DNA of 64,000 bases, from NCBI GenBank assembly GCA_011503125.2, contig WWBZ02000016.1:558001-622000 (forward strand), given 5' to 3'. The position numbers were made by a program, and so were the translations under genes. Origin of the DNA: Botryosphaeria dothidea. Taxonomy: Eukaryota > Ascomycota > Dothideomycetes > Botryosphaeriales > Botryosphaeriaceae. The notes beneath the pieces were generated by a model. The model was not told where the DNA came from and searched no databases. It saw only the letters and a list, made by a program, of their open reading frames with translations. Positions 1 to 11,831 of the stretch are shown piece after piece (position 1 is the stretch's first letter; each line of letters begins with the position of its first letter).

Positions 1-562
1 GGAATTGGCCTTTAGAGTTTCGACTCATGATCTGTGTGATCCGAAATTTCTTTACTGCAAGAGTTCACTACCGCATACCTTCTCCATGCTGTTAGCTGCC
101 ACGGAAGAGAGGCACGATGCTACTTCAACAAATGACTTACGGTTTCAGCTGTTAGCCCTCAAGCTCTGTTACTCCAGCAATAGCTAATCTAAGGAACTTG
201 CTAAATCGATCCACATGGCGTTTAATTTCTTCACTCACTATCGCAGAGGTATCTGTTTGCTTGCGTTGTACGTCAGAGAGGAAACTTACGTGGTACTAGA
301 GGCAGTCAGATAGAGATACAACAGTAGCTTCAGTGCGGAAAATCTACTCGTGGATATCTTATCATTGTCGTGCAAGGAAATGATTGCTTATGGGCTCATA
401 GTCTCCACCGAGTCCGTTCATCTCCGTTAGAGAAATTTGACCAGAATGTGAATGAGCCTGACAAGCCAAGTCCATTATAACGCATCCTCCAACCCGAACA
501 CAGCCGTCCCGAAACATCGATCCCTCTCGCCAGTACCTTCTCTTAATCTTGCCCAGACCTTC
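1..562. other. left edge, no gene recognised
   Basis: Only short frames without recognisable protein similarity are present. The right end is the 3' flank of the MFS transporter. I see no RNA gene or repeat. Confidence 0.5.
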
Positions 563-2489
563 TCACATATTAAACCTCCACCTCACATCATCATCCCCCT
601 TAACCTGCTCTCCCCCGAGCTCCGCAACCGCGTCCTGCGCATCGGGCCCGTCCATGCCCAGCGGGAACTCGGCCTCGCGCCGCTTGTTCTCGCGGGTCAG
701 CACGAACCACAGCGTGGTGACGACGAGGGCGTTGGCGGCCATGTAGCCGAGGGCGAACGAGTGGCCGAGCACGTAGCGTGGCGACGTGGCCGGGCGGTAC
801 AGCTGCGTGCCCAGCACGGCGCCCAGGTTGCCGACGGAGATCTGCAGCGCGCAGGCGGTCGCGCGCTTGGTCTGCCCGGCCACGTTCATGGCGGGCCAGG
901 CGAGGGCGAGGGCGGTGGCCGGGTAGATGCCGGCGGCGGCGAAGAAGGTTCCTATAACGGGGTCAGTGGGGTTTGAGGGGGAGGGGGAGGGGGAGGGTTT
1001 GTTCTCACCGAGATACGACACGCCCGGCCGGCCGACGGGGTCCTTGTTGCCGAGCAGGATGGCGTAGCCGACGACGGCGGTGATGGCGGCGCCGATGATG
1101 AAGGGCGCGCGGCGGTGCAGCTTCTCCGACACGACGGCCACGACGACGGTCAGGACGGTGGCGAGCGCGTAGGGCGGGACGGACAGCAGCTGCGCGCGCG
1201 CGGCCGTGTAGCCAAGGCTCTTGATGATGGAGGGCAGGAAGAGCGAGAGCGTGTAGAGCGGCAGCGAGAGCGTGTGAAAGGCCAGGCCGTACAGCCAGCA
1301 CTTGGGGTCGCGCAGGCACGACAGCACGCCCGCCCACGAGAAGGACTCGGCGGCGGTGGCGTCCGAGTCGTGCGTCAGCCGCGCTTCGACGTAGGTGCGC
1401 TCCTTGGGCGAGAGGAAGGGCGCGGTCGCGGGGTAGTTGGTGATGAACCAGTAGGCGAAGACGGAGACGACGACGGTGAGGAGGCCTTCGATGATGAAGA
1501 TCCAGCGCCAGCCTTTGAGGCCGCCGACGCCAGACATTTTGCCGATGCCCTGTGGGGTGTAATCTTGTTAACACTGCGCATTATGTGCGGTCTCGGCTGG
1601 TTGCGAGATATCGAGAAGTGGCCAAGGCGGATGGGTGCTCTGGGGAGGAACGGGGAAGGACATACATAAGCCAGAATACCTCCGAAAGCACCAGCCAAAC
1701 TGGCGGCACTAAAGAACAGGGCGACGCGGTACACACGCTCGTGGCGCTTGTACCACATGGAAAGGTAGAAGACGACACCGGGGAAGAGACCACTCTCCGC
1801 GACGCCGAGGAAGAAGCGCACGGCGAAGAAGCCTGAAAGGTTCTGGGTGATGCCCATGAGCGTCGCCACGATTCCCCAGACTAGGGTCAGAGTCGGCAGC
1901 CAGATCTTGGGGGTAGTGCGCTTGAGGATGACGTTGCAGGGAATCTGTTCGTTGTGAGAAGACATTAGTGTTTTGTCCCGCTACAGAGTGGAACGACCGG
2001 GAATGAGAGCGCTGCTCTGAGCGGAGGAGATTGGTGATGGATTAGATGGGGCAACTGACTTCGAACAGGACGTAACCGATGAAGTACAGCGTCAGAGATG
2101 TCAGGTACTGGTTTCCCGCTGTGATTATGCGTCAGTGATCGACCTTCACCACCATGGGGCGAGAACTCATATGACTTACTCATTTTCAAATCATCCGTCA
2201 GACCTTCCAAACGTGCGTTCGCAACTGTCATGTCCGTCAGATCCTGGAAACCCCCCAAACCATGATCACATCATTCTGGCAAGAACGCACCATTGCTCCG
2301 GTCGAGGAAGGACAGCAGATACAGGATAACGAGCCCGGGCAGCAGCTTGATGTCAAGCTTCCTCAGCAGCGCCTTCTCATTGATGCCAGAGGTGTCTAGT
2401 TCGACGTCTGAATCCGACGGTGAAGGAGCAGCGTCATTGTTGAGGTTTTGGTCAACCTTCTTTTCGTTCTCATGCACCGTTTCCGCCAT
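563..2489 (-). CDS. MFS transporter, allantoate permease (Dal5/Tna1-like) family
   Basis: Plasma-membrane major facilitator of the anion:cation symporter group, which in fungi imports allantoate, nicotinate, vitamins or related organic anions; the substrate cannot be told from sequence. The six-exon model (2489-2291, 2224-2180, 2118-2060, 1944-1666, 1549-1009, 951-563) gives 503 aa, usual for the family. The N-terminus is hydrophilic and acidic. Typical family landmarks follow in order: SFLDRSN near the end of TM1, LTDDLKMTGNQY, the GVAESGLFPGVVFYLSMWYKR stretch of TM4-5 (split here as GVAESGLFPG and FYLSMWYKR), and GWRWIFIIEG before the central loop. An alternative in-frame Met lies upstream at 2552; the Met at 2489 was chosen because the residues after it resemble a normal family start. 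The last intron is 57 nt, stop-free and in frame. Family confident, substrate unknown. Confidence 0.88.
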
Positions 2490-3832
2490 TTTGATATTGG
2501 GGAAAACAGGCGTGGTTGTCGCCTTTGTGGAGGTGAAAGATTTCAAGAGCACGAGCGATCAGATAGACACAGAGCCGTCGGTGCGGACGTCGTTGAATTA
2601 AAGTGCTTCTCCGGACCAGCTCGGGAACCTTTTACACCGAGTGTCTGGGGCGTAAGCGAGATAAATTAGAGGATAGAGATATGGGGGAGGAGATGACGAG
2701 AAAACAAGGCGGGATGACAGCAGGCGACAAGCCGGAGGAGACGTATGGAAAGAGGAGGAGACTTCAGTGGACAAGAGAAATGAGTTAACGGTGAGCGATA
2801 ACGTGCGCACGATCCCAAGGGAAAAATGGCTTGCGTTCAAGCCGGGAAATTGTTCAGACGGAGTTAATCATCCACACTCAAAGCCGCGTATGACGACAAG
2901 GAGACGAAGAGGGACGACGACCGCGGAAAAGGTCAAGAACGGAGTGGGTTCGCATAGAGTAAGAGAAAAAGAAAAGCAGAAGTGAAGGCGGACTGACATC
3001 AGAAGCGGGATGAATAGCCTCATCGTGAGTGGAGGGGGGCGCCAGCGGCCAAGCGACTCGGCTGTGGGAGTTTTGTCAGTCTCTGGCAACGCTTGTGGGC
3101 CATTGGGTGCGGGCGCCAGAGTTTGCGGGGATGCTTGAGTGTTGCCGTCGGCGGCTGGGCCATTGGGATGATGTGATTCTGGATCGGCATTGCGAGCGTT
3201 CGGGAGTCTGTCCCGCGTTGCCTGTTTCGGCTTGGCCGCGGACCTTCTCGCCCTTGTTGCGACTACAAATCGCAACTACCGATGGGCGCAACCATGAGGT
3301 TTGCGTGCTTCACGGTGGCCATCGCCCATGACAAGTTGAAACTTCTTTGGACTGGAGGCGAGACACATAAAAATCAAAGCGGTCTGGAACCACCTTCAGA
3401 ACTCAGACGACAAATTTGCGTATAATGAGACCCCTACGCCGGGTTCTTAGCAGTTTTTGCATCACGACCTGAGACGTGTAGGTTGAACTAAGCTCAGGGT
3501 GCATCTCCTCGGACCCTGTTGGCTCTTTCACGCCTTCGATTTCCATTCAACTCACGCGACTGTCTTTTCATATTTCATCGTGACCATCTCTTTCTCCACC
3601 ATAAGACGAAAAATCTATCATCTATGCCTAGGAAAAAACACCCATCGTCTTTATTTCATCCTCCACACCCCGCAGCATGAAATATTGAAAGCGAATCAGA
3701 CAATAAAACAAGCTCCGAAAATCAAAAGACCAAAAAGTGGTGCTGGTATCAATGCATTGCAGAGCGGAAAAAGAAATTCAAATGGTGTATCCTTCATAAT
3801 CTGTACAAGAAACAAACGTCGCAATGACAAGT
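2490..3832. other. intergenic, promoter side of the MFS gene and 3' flank of the BTB gene
   Basis: This stretch lies between the MFS start and the 3' end of the ankyrin/RCC1/BTB gene. Frames of 70-135 codons occur on both strands, but none has a convincing start, domain or splice structure. I see no RNA gene. Confidence 0.5.
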
Positions 3833-6800
3833 TTATGCCTTAGCAGGAGGGGGTATCGGCTGCTGAGCTTGCTGTTTAGGCTGCCGTTGATCGCCCAGGC
3901 CCCGTTTTCCGCCACCTCGCGAACGATGGTAATGTGGTTTGCGGTGATGCGAGGCCGCTGCCTCAACGGGAGTTTGCGTGGTGGATGTCGCATCGCCAGT
4001 TGCGGGAGCAGATTTACCGCTCTTCTCCTTCTTCGGCTTTGGGGGTGGCTTGGGAGTGGTATCCTTCTCCTTCGTGTCGTTCGGCCCAGCAGCAGGCCCA
4101 GAGGCAGAGGGCGTATTAGTCTTCAAAGCACCCTCCGCCCCACCGCCCTTCTTCCCACCGCCGGCACCTCCACGACCACTCCCTCTCTTCCCGCCTCTCC
4201 CACCAGAAGCCTTCCGTCCATCCTCCTTCACGGCCTCACTCGCACCCGCAGCACTCTCTCCCTCGCTCTTGCCCTTCTTCACTCCATTCCCCCCACCGCC
4301 AGCACCGCCCTTCTTCCCCTTCCTCTCCGCCCTCTCCCTGTTCCTCGCCTCCTCCTCCATGACCCTCCTGCTCTCCTTATCCCACCACTCCTGAAACTCC
4401 TGCTCCGCCTGAATCTCCTGCAAGCTGCGCTTCGCGCCGGCCTGGGCGATGCTCTCCTTCTCGGCCTGCTGCATGCTCAGGATGTCTGCCATGCTCAGCC
4501 CGACCGATGCCTCGGCGTGCGGCGTCGACTGGATGTGCCGGATGCTCTGCGGAAGCGCCGGCGTCGACGTCGAATTCATGTCGATGGCGAAGCCCTTGCC
4601 CTCGTGGGCAGGCGCCTTGTTCTTGTTCTTGTCAGTGGCGGGCGTTGTTTGCGGGACTGTAGGAGCGGAAGTGGTGGAGGTAGGGGCATCCGCCTTGGCT
4701 TTGGAAGCTGGACCATTGTTGGCTAGTGTTTGGCGCATAGTGAGGTTGGGACGGGTGGTGGTTGGTGGCGAAGGCGTCGCAGCGGCGGGCGAGGTCGAAT
4801 TGATGACATCCTTGAGCGCGACCTTCGCTGCTGGGGGCTTCATTTGCCATGGTGAAGCTGCTGGTGTGCTAGTCTCTTTGACCACCGGGCTTGTGGCAAC
4901 CTGTGATGCCTGCTGCTGCTGCATCTTCTTTCGCTCCTTCTGCGAGAGTTTGGTAGCAGCGAATGAGGAGCCAGTGCCGCGTTCCTCTTTCTTGGCCTGC
5001 GCCGAGAGAGCAAGAGAGATGTTAGAAGGCTGACCTGACGAGGTTTCCGCCATGATAGCGTTCAAATCCAGCTTGTTCGTTAGCAGAGCCGCAGTGCCCC
5101 ATGGCTTATCTGCAGGGCGCGGGATCGGTGTAGCTCTCGAATCCAAAGAAGGCGTGCCGAAGCCCCTGGGCGTTTGAGAAGAAGGACTTGCGATTGCTGA
5201 ATCGGGAACATCCCGCCCGCCAGTGGTTTTGGGAATTTGCCATGGGCTGGACATCGACTCCGCGTCCAGAGAGATATCCTGAACAGGCCCACCCATGGCT
5301 GACGTTGGAGACTTGATCGAACGTTGAGTATCGAGATCGAGCTCGTTGTCCACGTCCACATCGTCATCCATGTCAAACATCAGGTCGGCCACCGAGCCCT
5401 TGCCTTTGAGAGATGGCGCGAGAGACGGACTTTCCTGTACTGCCTTAACGTCTTTGCCTGAACGTCGACGCGCCTTTTGCTGCATCGGCGAAGACGCGAG
5501 GTCATCGTAGCTGCCAGCCTTGAGGGATGATGAGATTCGAGCAGAACTGTCGGTGTATTTGCTTTTCAGCATAATAGCATCGACCTTGGCTCTCTTCCTA
5601 CGGTCTATCTGCTCCGCGAGCTCGGGGTACTTCTCAAACAGCAGTGCTTCGGCATGACCGCTCTTGGCGATAGGGAGGCAGGCCACTTGGTTTTCGCGCA
5701 CGACTTGGTCGAGTTCGAGAATGAGGTCTTCGTCCAGTTCATCGAGCAATCTGTCATCCAGGATTAGTCACTGCCCTTGAATATTCTAGAGCAAAGGCAC
5801 GGCATACCCATTCTGCAGTACAGACTCTAAGCTCAGGCAAATATACTCGAGTCCAGCATCCTTAAATTCAGTCACGGAGCACGGCGAAACGGCGTTGAGC
5901 AGTTGACAGACGTTTCGAACGTTGACTACGCGCATGTCAGAGCCAGTGGCATACAAGTCGATAACGTTTTACTTACCATATCGCCCAACAACCTGCTGAC
6001 AGACCTGCGACAGCCTATCAAGCATCAACTCGTTCGCCACAGATAGGACATCCATGACATGGTCCAAAAAGTCGTTCAGTGCAAGAAACTCTCCAAGGTT
6101 GTCCGAAACGAAATCATCGAAGATCTCACCACCCGCGTCAGCATACAGATGCCTTAGGACCAGATCGAAGATGTGCCGTTCAATATGCTTCAAGTCGATC
6201 CGAATAGCCTCAGAAGAGTCCTCAGACACCTCGCGGCGGCCAGCAAGCCAGAGACCAGCTGCCCGACCCTTGAACATGCCCTCGAAGAAAGGACACCTCC
6301 GCACCATGAGCGAGCTGTGGACTCTGAGCTCACTATCTGCAAGTTCGATTATAACGTCGCCGTCCTCGAAGAAGGCGGGATCTTTGATGCCAAGCTCCAT
6401 GTCCATGGTGAGACACCTTCTCGGTTTAACCATCTGGCGAACAGCCGGTTCAAGCTGCTTGAGCTCGAGACGTGAAGCCAGCTTCATGAGCTCCGTTCTG
6501 ATCTGGCGGTACCTGAACGCCAGTTTTGGATACTGTCGTGTGTAATGCCAAAAGTCTACGATGTCGTCGGTGTAGGCATACAAGACCAGGTCGAACATGG
6601 TGAGTATATCCACGCCCTGAAGGAGGACCACTACACGGCCGCGATCGTCTCGTTCCAAGGAAAGGGCTTCAGGAACCGAGAAGGAACCTAATTGTCGGAA
6701 CTCCGCGAGGCCTTGCCGGAGGACTTTGCTGCGTGCAGCAATTATCCACTGATGAACTGGTATGCGCACATCTGATACAGTAGATCCGACTACCATATCG

Positions 6801-9109
6801 AACGTTTCGTCCGCGTCGTCAACACCAAAAAGGGCATCTTTGAGATCCTGCTCGAAATCTTGCGACTCAAGTACACGCTTCGTAAGGAGCTGAATCTCCG
6901 AAGCTTGGATTGTATCCTCATCCTCGTCATCTTGCAACGTCCAGTCACTGAATGGCAAGAGCGGGAATACATCATCCCAAAGCACTGGCGGATCCACCTG
7001 AACTTGAGTCTTGGTGACATCGCAGTCCTTGCGCACAGCTGCATACGCACCGAAAGCCGAAGCCCTAACAGCGGTCACGCGGGTCAACCCAGGCACGCGA
7101 AGGAACTTGTAGTCTTTTGGCTTGTAATCCCCGGTACCAGAAGCGGTGGCATCCTTGATCTTAGCTCTTTTGACTCTTCTCCACACAGTTCCAGCTTCTG
7201 TTGTCAAGATGACAGAGCCATCCTGGTCGACATCGACGTCACGAGCAGCCATGTAGCCTTTCTTGAGTGACCAGATCCTGTAAGGCTGAGAAAGAGCACC
7301 GCGAATCTTGCTCGGGTTCGTTGTCGACGCCGTGTTGTCTTGGCCGGACTCAGAGCGCTTGCTCACCGAAACCGTGTAGATCTCTCCGTTAGTCGAAAGA
7401 GCGCAGATGTTGTCTCCACCTGCTGTGATTTTACAAATCCTGTTGGGCGTAGTGTCGTATTTCGTAGTCAAGAAACTCTGCTTCAAGAAGTAATTCGAGA
7501 AGCCATCCAATGGAAAAGAGACTTTAGCATATCCGTAATTCGCAAAAACCCAGACCTCATGGTTCTCAAGAAGACACACTGTAGCCCTTTCGATGGCACC
7601 GACTGATTTGATGGGTGAAGAGAAAAGTGAAGCGGCAACTTTGCGAGGAGTGGTTTGGTATTCCAATGATCTCGCGTCGGAGTCGACGATTCCAAGCTGG
7701 CCTTCATTCTTACCAAAGGTATACAAAGAAGTTGCTGTGTGAACAACCGAGTGGATCCTGGAAGCAGCAACGCCGATGACAATCTCTTTCTTCAGTGGCC
7801 CAAAGATCTGGCGGGGCAGGAGTTGAACGGGGTCCTCGTCCTTGAGCGTCTTTGGCAAGCTGTATCCTAATTGGCCGTAGCCATTGTTACCCCAGGAAAA
7901 TATTTCACCTTCATCTGACAGGGCCAGAGAGTGGCTTTGACCGAGCGCAACGGAGATCACTTTCTTCCTGACCAATGCACCACCTTCTATGCAAACAAAT
8001 TGGAAGCGAGTGCTCTCATCACCAGTACCAAGACGGCCACCCGGTCCATGTCCACACATGTAGAGATTTGACTTGGGATCTGTAGTCAACACGGCGGTAT
8101 GGAGCTTCGACATCTGAACGTCTTGGATGAGAAGCGGAGTACTCCTGATTATGGTCGGAAGATCAGACACAGGCATGCTCTGAATGGACGTCAACTGTGG
8201 CAGGTTGCTGATGGAAGAGTCCATATTCGACCAATCCTGTTGCTTGCGTTCCAAATGCTCACGGTAGAATCTGCGGAGGAGATGGTCCGGCCTGCGTAGA
8301 AGGATACGTTCGGGGAACTGCCGGTCATCCTCGTCACCAAAGCCTAAAGTTACGTTCCTGTTGCTGCCGAACGTGAAGAGCTCGTCGCCATGGATATCCA
8401 TAACCGGCGCGAGCTTGCGGCGTGCAGGCCTATCATCTCCGTCGCCACTATCATCATATGCGAAATCCTCATCATCTTCGCCATTCGCATCGGCGCGAGA
8501 GTCCTCGTCCGGCCGCAGTGTCCGGTCTGCAATGGTTGTTGAGAAGAGATCCAGTGGCCCATTCCCCTCTTTGTCCTTTATCTTGATCAACCCTCCGGCA
8601 TGTTGTACCACTCCGCCTGTGCCATGTCCGAGGGCGTCGAGTACGTCGCGATCGATGATGGAGCGTGCAATGGCAACATTGCCGAAGTAAAAGGCGCGAT
8701 GAAGGGCGGTCCAACCGTTCTCAAAGTCTTGGGCGTACAGGTCCGTCAAGGGGTGCTCGAGGAGCGCGGTCGCAAAGGCGAATGCATTATCAGAAGTCGA
8801 AGACGCCGCATGATGCAGAATCGTCAGACCATTCGCATCCTTGGAGTTGATATCGGCGCGCGTCAGCGCTGTCCCAGACCTCGGGGTGCCACCAAAGTCC
8901 CTGCGCGTCCTTGTCATCAACATCGGGGAAGTACCAAGACTTCCGGGACTCCCTATGAAAGCGCTCGCGCTGCCGAATGCTCCAGGCTGCTGCGCGACGG
9001 TATTGGACCTCGGCGCGGGCGGGCGCACATGGAAGGAGGCGCCTTCCAGCAGGTGCCGAAAAGATTCGACATCATCTTCGAGGTAGTATTTCCAGAGATA
9101 GCCGCTCAT
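3833..9109 (-). CDS. Ankyrin / RCC1 / double BTB protein, IBtk-like (S. pombe Btb3-like)
   Basis: Very large protein (1,722 aa) with the architecture of metazoan inhibitor of Bruton tyrosine kinase: ankyrin repeats near residues 90-165 (NGLTILHHAA, NGWTALHRAF), RCC1 beta-propeller repeats about 230-560 (FTFGSNRNVTLGFGD, FSWGNNGYGQLGY, YTFGKNEGQLG), then two BTB/POZ domains about 770-870 and 930-1045, and a long Lys/Ser/Pro-rich low-complexity tail. Proteins of this type act as substrate adaptors for Cullin-3 ubiquitin ligases; that role is inferred here. Exons are 9109-5977, 5925-5808 and 5750-3833. The small middle exon encodes VNVRNVCQLLN and joins the BTB2 end to LLDELDEDLI, matching the usual BTB-BACK continuation, so the two long frames are one gene. 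The tail from about residue 1,100 looks disordered, contains MADILSMQQAE and ends with basic Gly-rich tracts. Start Met (MSGYLWKYYLEDD) is the first in frame. Confidence 0.9.
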
Positions 9110-10215
9110 GTGCTGAATGGTGGCGAGGGAATCGTTCCCGTAGCTTCGGCAAAATGCACCTCGCTATGACCACGCCGAGTCAAAGCCTGTTTAAAGGTGC
9201 CGGGTGCGAAGCGTAGAGGACGACTCCAGGAAAGGGGGGAACGGTCGCGGGGCGCGAGGTATGGCCCAGCGATGACAGGTGGCGGACGCGGTTGACGGAG
9301 CGCGGGGTAGCGATGCGATAGGCGCGTATCGTAGACGAATGTGCGAGAGCGAGCTGGAGGATGGGGAATCGGCGCGTGGACTGGCGTGCAAATGTCACGA
9401 TTTTTGGGTGAGTGTTGAGGAGTGAGAGTGGTTCGTGGTGGCGGACGGGAGCTTAGCGGCGGCAAGCAGTGTGTGGGCGAGGGGAGGTCGATGACGATGG
9501 AGCTCCGCGGGACTGGCGATTAGGCGAGTCGGTGGGCGTCGGCACTGCACGGGGCGATAAGTAAGAAAGCAATGATTTATCAGGATGATTCACGATGAGA
9601 GATGACTGGTCTTGCGAAAAAGCCGCATGCCGTCTCCTCCCGGGTCATTATCACATCTAAATACATTTCTCAATGACTGGAATGTCAACTGCACCCCACG
9701 TTGCTGCCCACCAATAAACGCCCCGGGCCGATGAGCTTCAAGCACCGTCACACGTGCGAAAACATGTGCTTGTTTCGTGCCCTGGGATTTGGCACCGCGC
9801 CTGCACTTCCCCGGATCACCTCCGCATCTTCACCTCCCTTGTGACCAGCTTCCCAACAATCCTCTTCAACTGCGCATCATCGTAAGATTTGGACCAGTCA
9901 CTAGTCGAATTCACATGAAAACCACCATTGAGAGGTCAAAATAAAGTTCATTAAGGCACACCAGACTAAGGCTAAAGTACAGCCGAACTGATCGTGAAAA
10001 GAGAGTCGTCATGCATCCGCACTGCCTCATGCTAGACCTTCAAAAGACCGGGATATAAGGCTGCCATGATGATTTTGCCAGAAGAGAAGAAAACAGAATA
10101 CGTCCAATCTGCATGATGCATCCAAACACCAGTTCCTGGATATCAAATGCTATGGTGTGTCATCGGTATGCGTAGGTGTTTTTTGACAGTCGTCGGGTCA
10201 ACCTCATTCCCCAAC
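9110..10215. other. intergenic, upstream of the BTB gene
   Basis: About 1.1 kb holding the BTB gene's 5' region and the 3' flank of the Trp-rich wall-protein gene. No supported gene or RNA is visible. Confidence 0.5.
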
Positions 10216-11049
10216 TCACAGCATCAACATCGCAGCAAACATCGCCGCCGCGATGGTGCCGAACGCAACCGTCACCGTGGCACCGGCGCTGTCGGAAGAG
10301 CTCGAGCTGCTGCTGCCGGTCGAGCTCGCGCTGGAACCACTTCCAGAAGCAGCGGAGCCGGACTGGGCCGCAGCGGTAGCCTCAGCGACGCGGACGCCGT
10401 ACGAAGTCGCAATGATGGGGGTGCCGCCGGACGTGGGCGTGCTGGTGTAGGTCGAAGTCGCCGTCGTCGAGGCGGTGCAGCCGCTCCACGTCGTCCAGGG
10501 TGCGCTGGTGCCCCAGGGGCCGTTGGTCCAGCCGGACCACGTGCTGGCCGGGCAGGCAGAGCCTCCCCACCAGCCCGTCCACGGGCCCGTCGTCCACGAG
10601 CCGCTCGACTGCCACGGGCCCCACGGCTTCTCGCCGCCGAAGGGGCCGCCCTTACCGCCCCAGCCTCCGGGGCCATGGCCGTTTCCGCCAGGTCCCCAAG
10701 ATGCGCCGGTGGACCAGGGGCCGCCGGTCGTCCAGGGACCTCCGGAAGTCCAGGTGGACCAGGGCTTAGTTGCGGTGCTCCAGACTGACGGATCCCAATC
10801 GCCGTTGGAGTTGGTGGGCCAGTTGTTGGCGCTGGCCCATGAAGCCCAGCTTGGGTTCGCGCTGGTCCAAGAGGACCAGTCTGCTGAGTTTGCGCTGGTC
10901 CAAGAAGACCAGTCCGATCTTGTCGTCCATTCTGAAGGTGCGCCAGACCATGCGGTCGTACCGGAGCCCCAAGGGCCGCCTGGTTGAGCAGCAGCCGGAG
11001 TGATCAGGCTAGCGACCAAGGCCGCTGCGGTGAAAAGTTGGTTCATCAT
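10216..11049 (-). CDS. tryptophan-rich secreted protein, probable GPI-anchored wall protein
   Basis: Single-exon, 277 aa. A signal peptide covers residues 1-21 (hydrophobic core, AxA|Q cleavage). Residues 22 to about 200 are built from Trp, Ser, Thr, Gly and Pro in loose repeats such as WSSWTSAN, GGPWTTGG and GSWTTGPW; I count about 29 Trp there, an extreme content. Only two Cys are seen. A Ser/Thr/Ala spacer (about 200-250) and a C-terminal hydrophobic segment follow, the usual signature of a GPI signal. The frame is open upstream to 11163, but translation from the double Met at 11049 gives a proper signal peptide. A TATATA element lies about 115 bases upstream. I do not recognise a named family. 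A structural or surface-property role in the cell wall is inference. Confidence 0.75.
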   Translation of the reverse strand: MMNQLFTAAALVASLITPAAAQPGGPWGSGTTAWSGAPSEWTTRSDWSSWTSANSADWSSWTSANPSWASWASANNWPTNSNGDWDPSVWSTATKPWSTWTSGGPWTTGGPWSTGASWGPGGNGHGPGGWGGKGGPFGGEKPWGPWQSSGSWTTGPWTGWWGGSACPASTWSGWTNGPWGTSAPWTTWSGCTASTTATSTYTSTPTSGGTPIIATSYGVRVAEATAAAQSGSAASGSGSSASSTGSSSSSSSDSAGATVTVAFGTIAAAMFAAMLML

Positions 11050-11831
11050 CTCAAGTGTGTTGGTCTGAGGGTTGGAGCGAGGCTTGCGGCGGGAGATAAG
11101 AAATGAAGAAGCTTTGTGGATAAGGTGAAAGGGAATGACACGAGACCTGCAGAAGGCCTGCATATATAGGTAACCTCAAGCCAACATACGCGTCCTTCGA
11201 AGCTAACGTCATGCCTGACTGCATGACCTGGCGAAAGAAGGAGTAAAAATTCCGGAGTCCGGTAGAGACAAGAGGGCTGACGCGTTCCGCCTGTCAGCAT
11301 CAGCCTCGTTGTGAGGCTGGCATAGTCGGACTTACTTGGGATCTTCAGCCTTATGATCTCACTGGATTGGATTTAGGTTGGAAGGGCGAGGTGAGATTTG
11401 CGTCGGGATTGATGAGGGGAGCCGCACCACCAAGGCACCACGCGAGGGGTCGCTGCAACCCGATTGCGGGGATTTAAGCCTAACCTCCTTAGAGTAGCTA
11501 GCTGTTAGCAATCTGCCTCATTGAGATGAATAGCTGTCGTCGCGGCCCGCATATTTGACGCGTAGGCGAAGCGTGTTGTTGCTGACGGGCTGCATTGGTG
11601 GAGGTAACCGAAGCACTCCGAGTGGATCACCTGTCACTTCGGCCGAGCTCAATTGTTTCAAAACTTTGTGATCCCACTTGTCACTAAGCAGATTCTCTAT
11701 GATTTCTCTGTTTGCGGGTATTCTCCAACTGTACATGATCGTACGCTAGATGCTTCAATGATTCATTCGAACGCATTTCTTCCGTCCTCTTGTGCGTTTC
11801 TAAGGCCTTTTTTTCCTGTTGATGCAGACAT
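11050..11831. other. intergenic between ALT gene 3' end and wall-protein promoter
   Basis: Apart from the TATA candidate I see no gene, RNA or repeat here. Short frames on both strands lack family features. Confidence 0.5.
11163..11168 (-). promoter_or_regulatory. candidate TATA box of the Trp-rich wall-protein gene
   Basis: TATATA about 115 nt upstream of the chosen start. Position and sequence suit a core promoter; no functional proof. Confidence 0.35.

Noticed and set aside
452..976. 174-codon plus-strand frame over the MFS 3' part
   Set aside because: Antisense shadow of a firm gene in GC-rich sequence; no domain.
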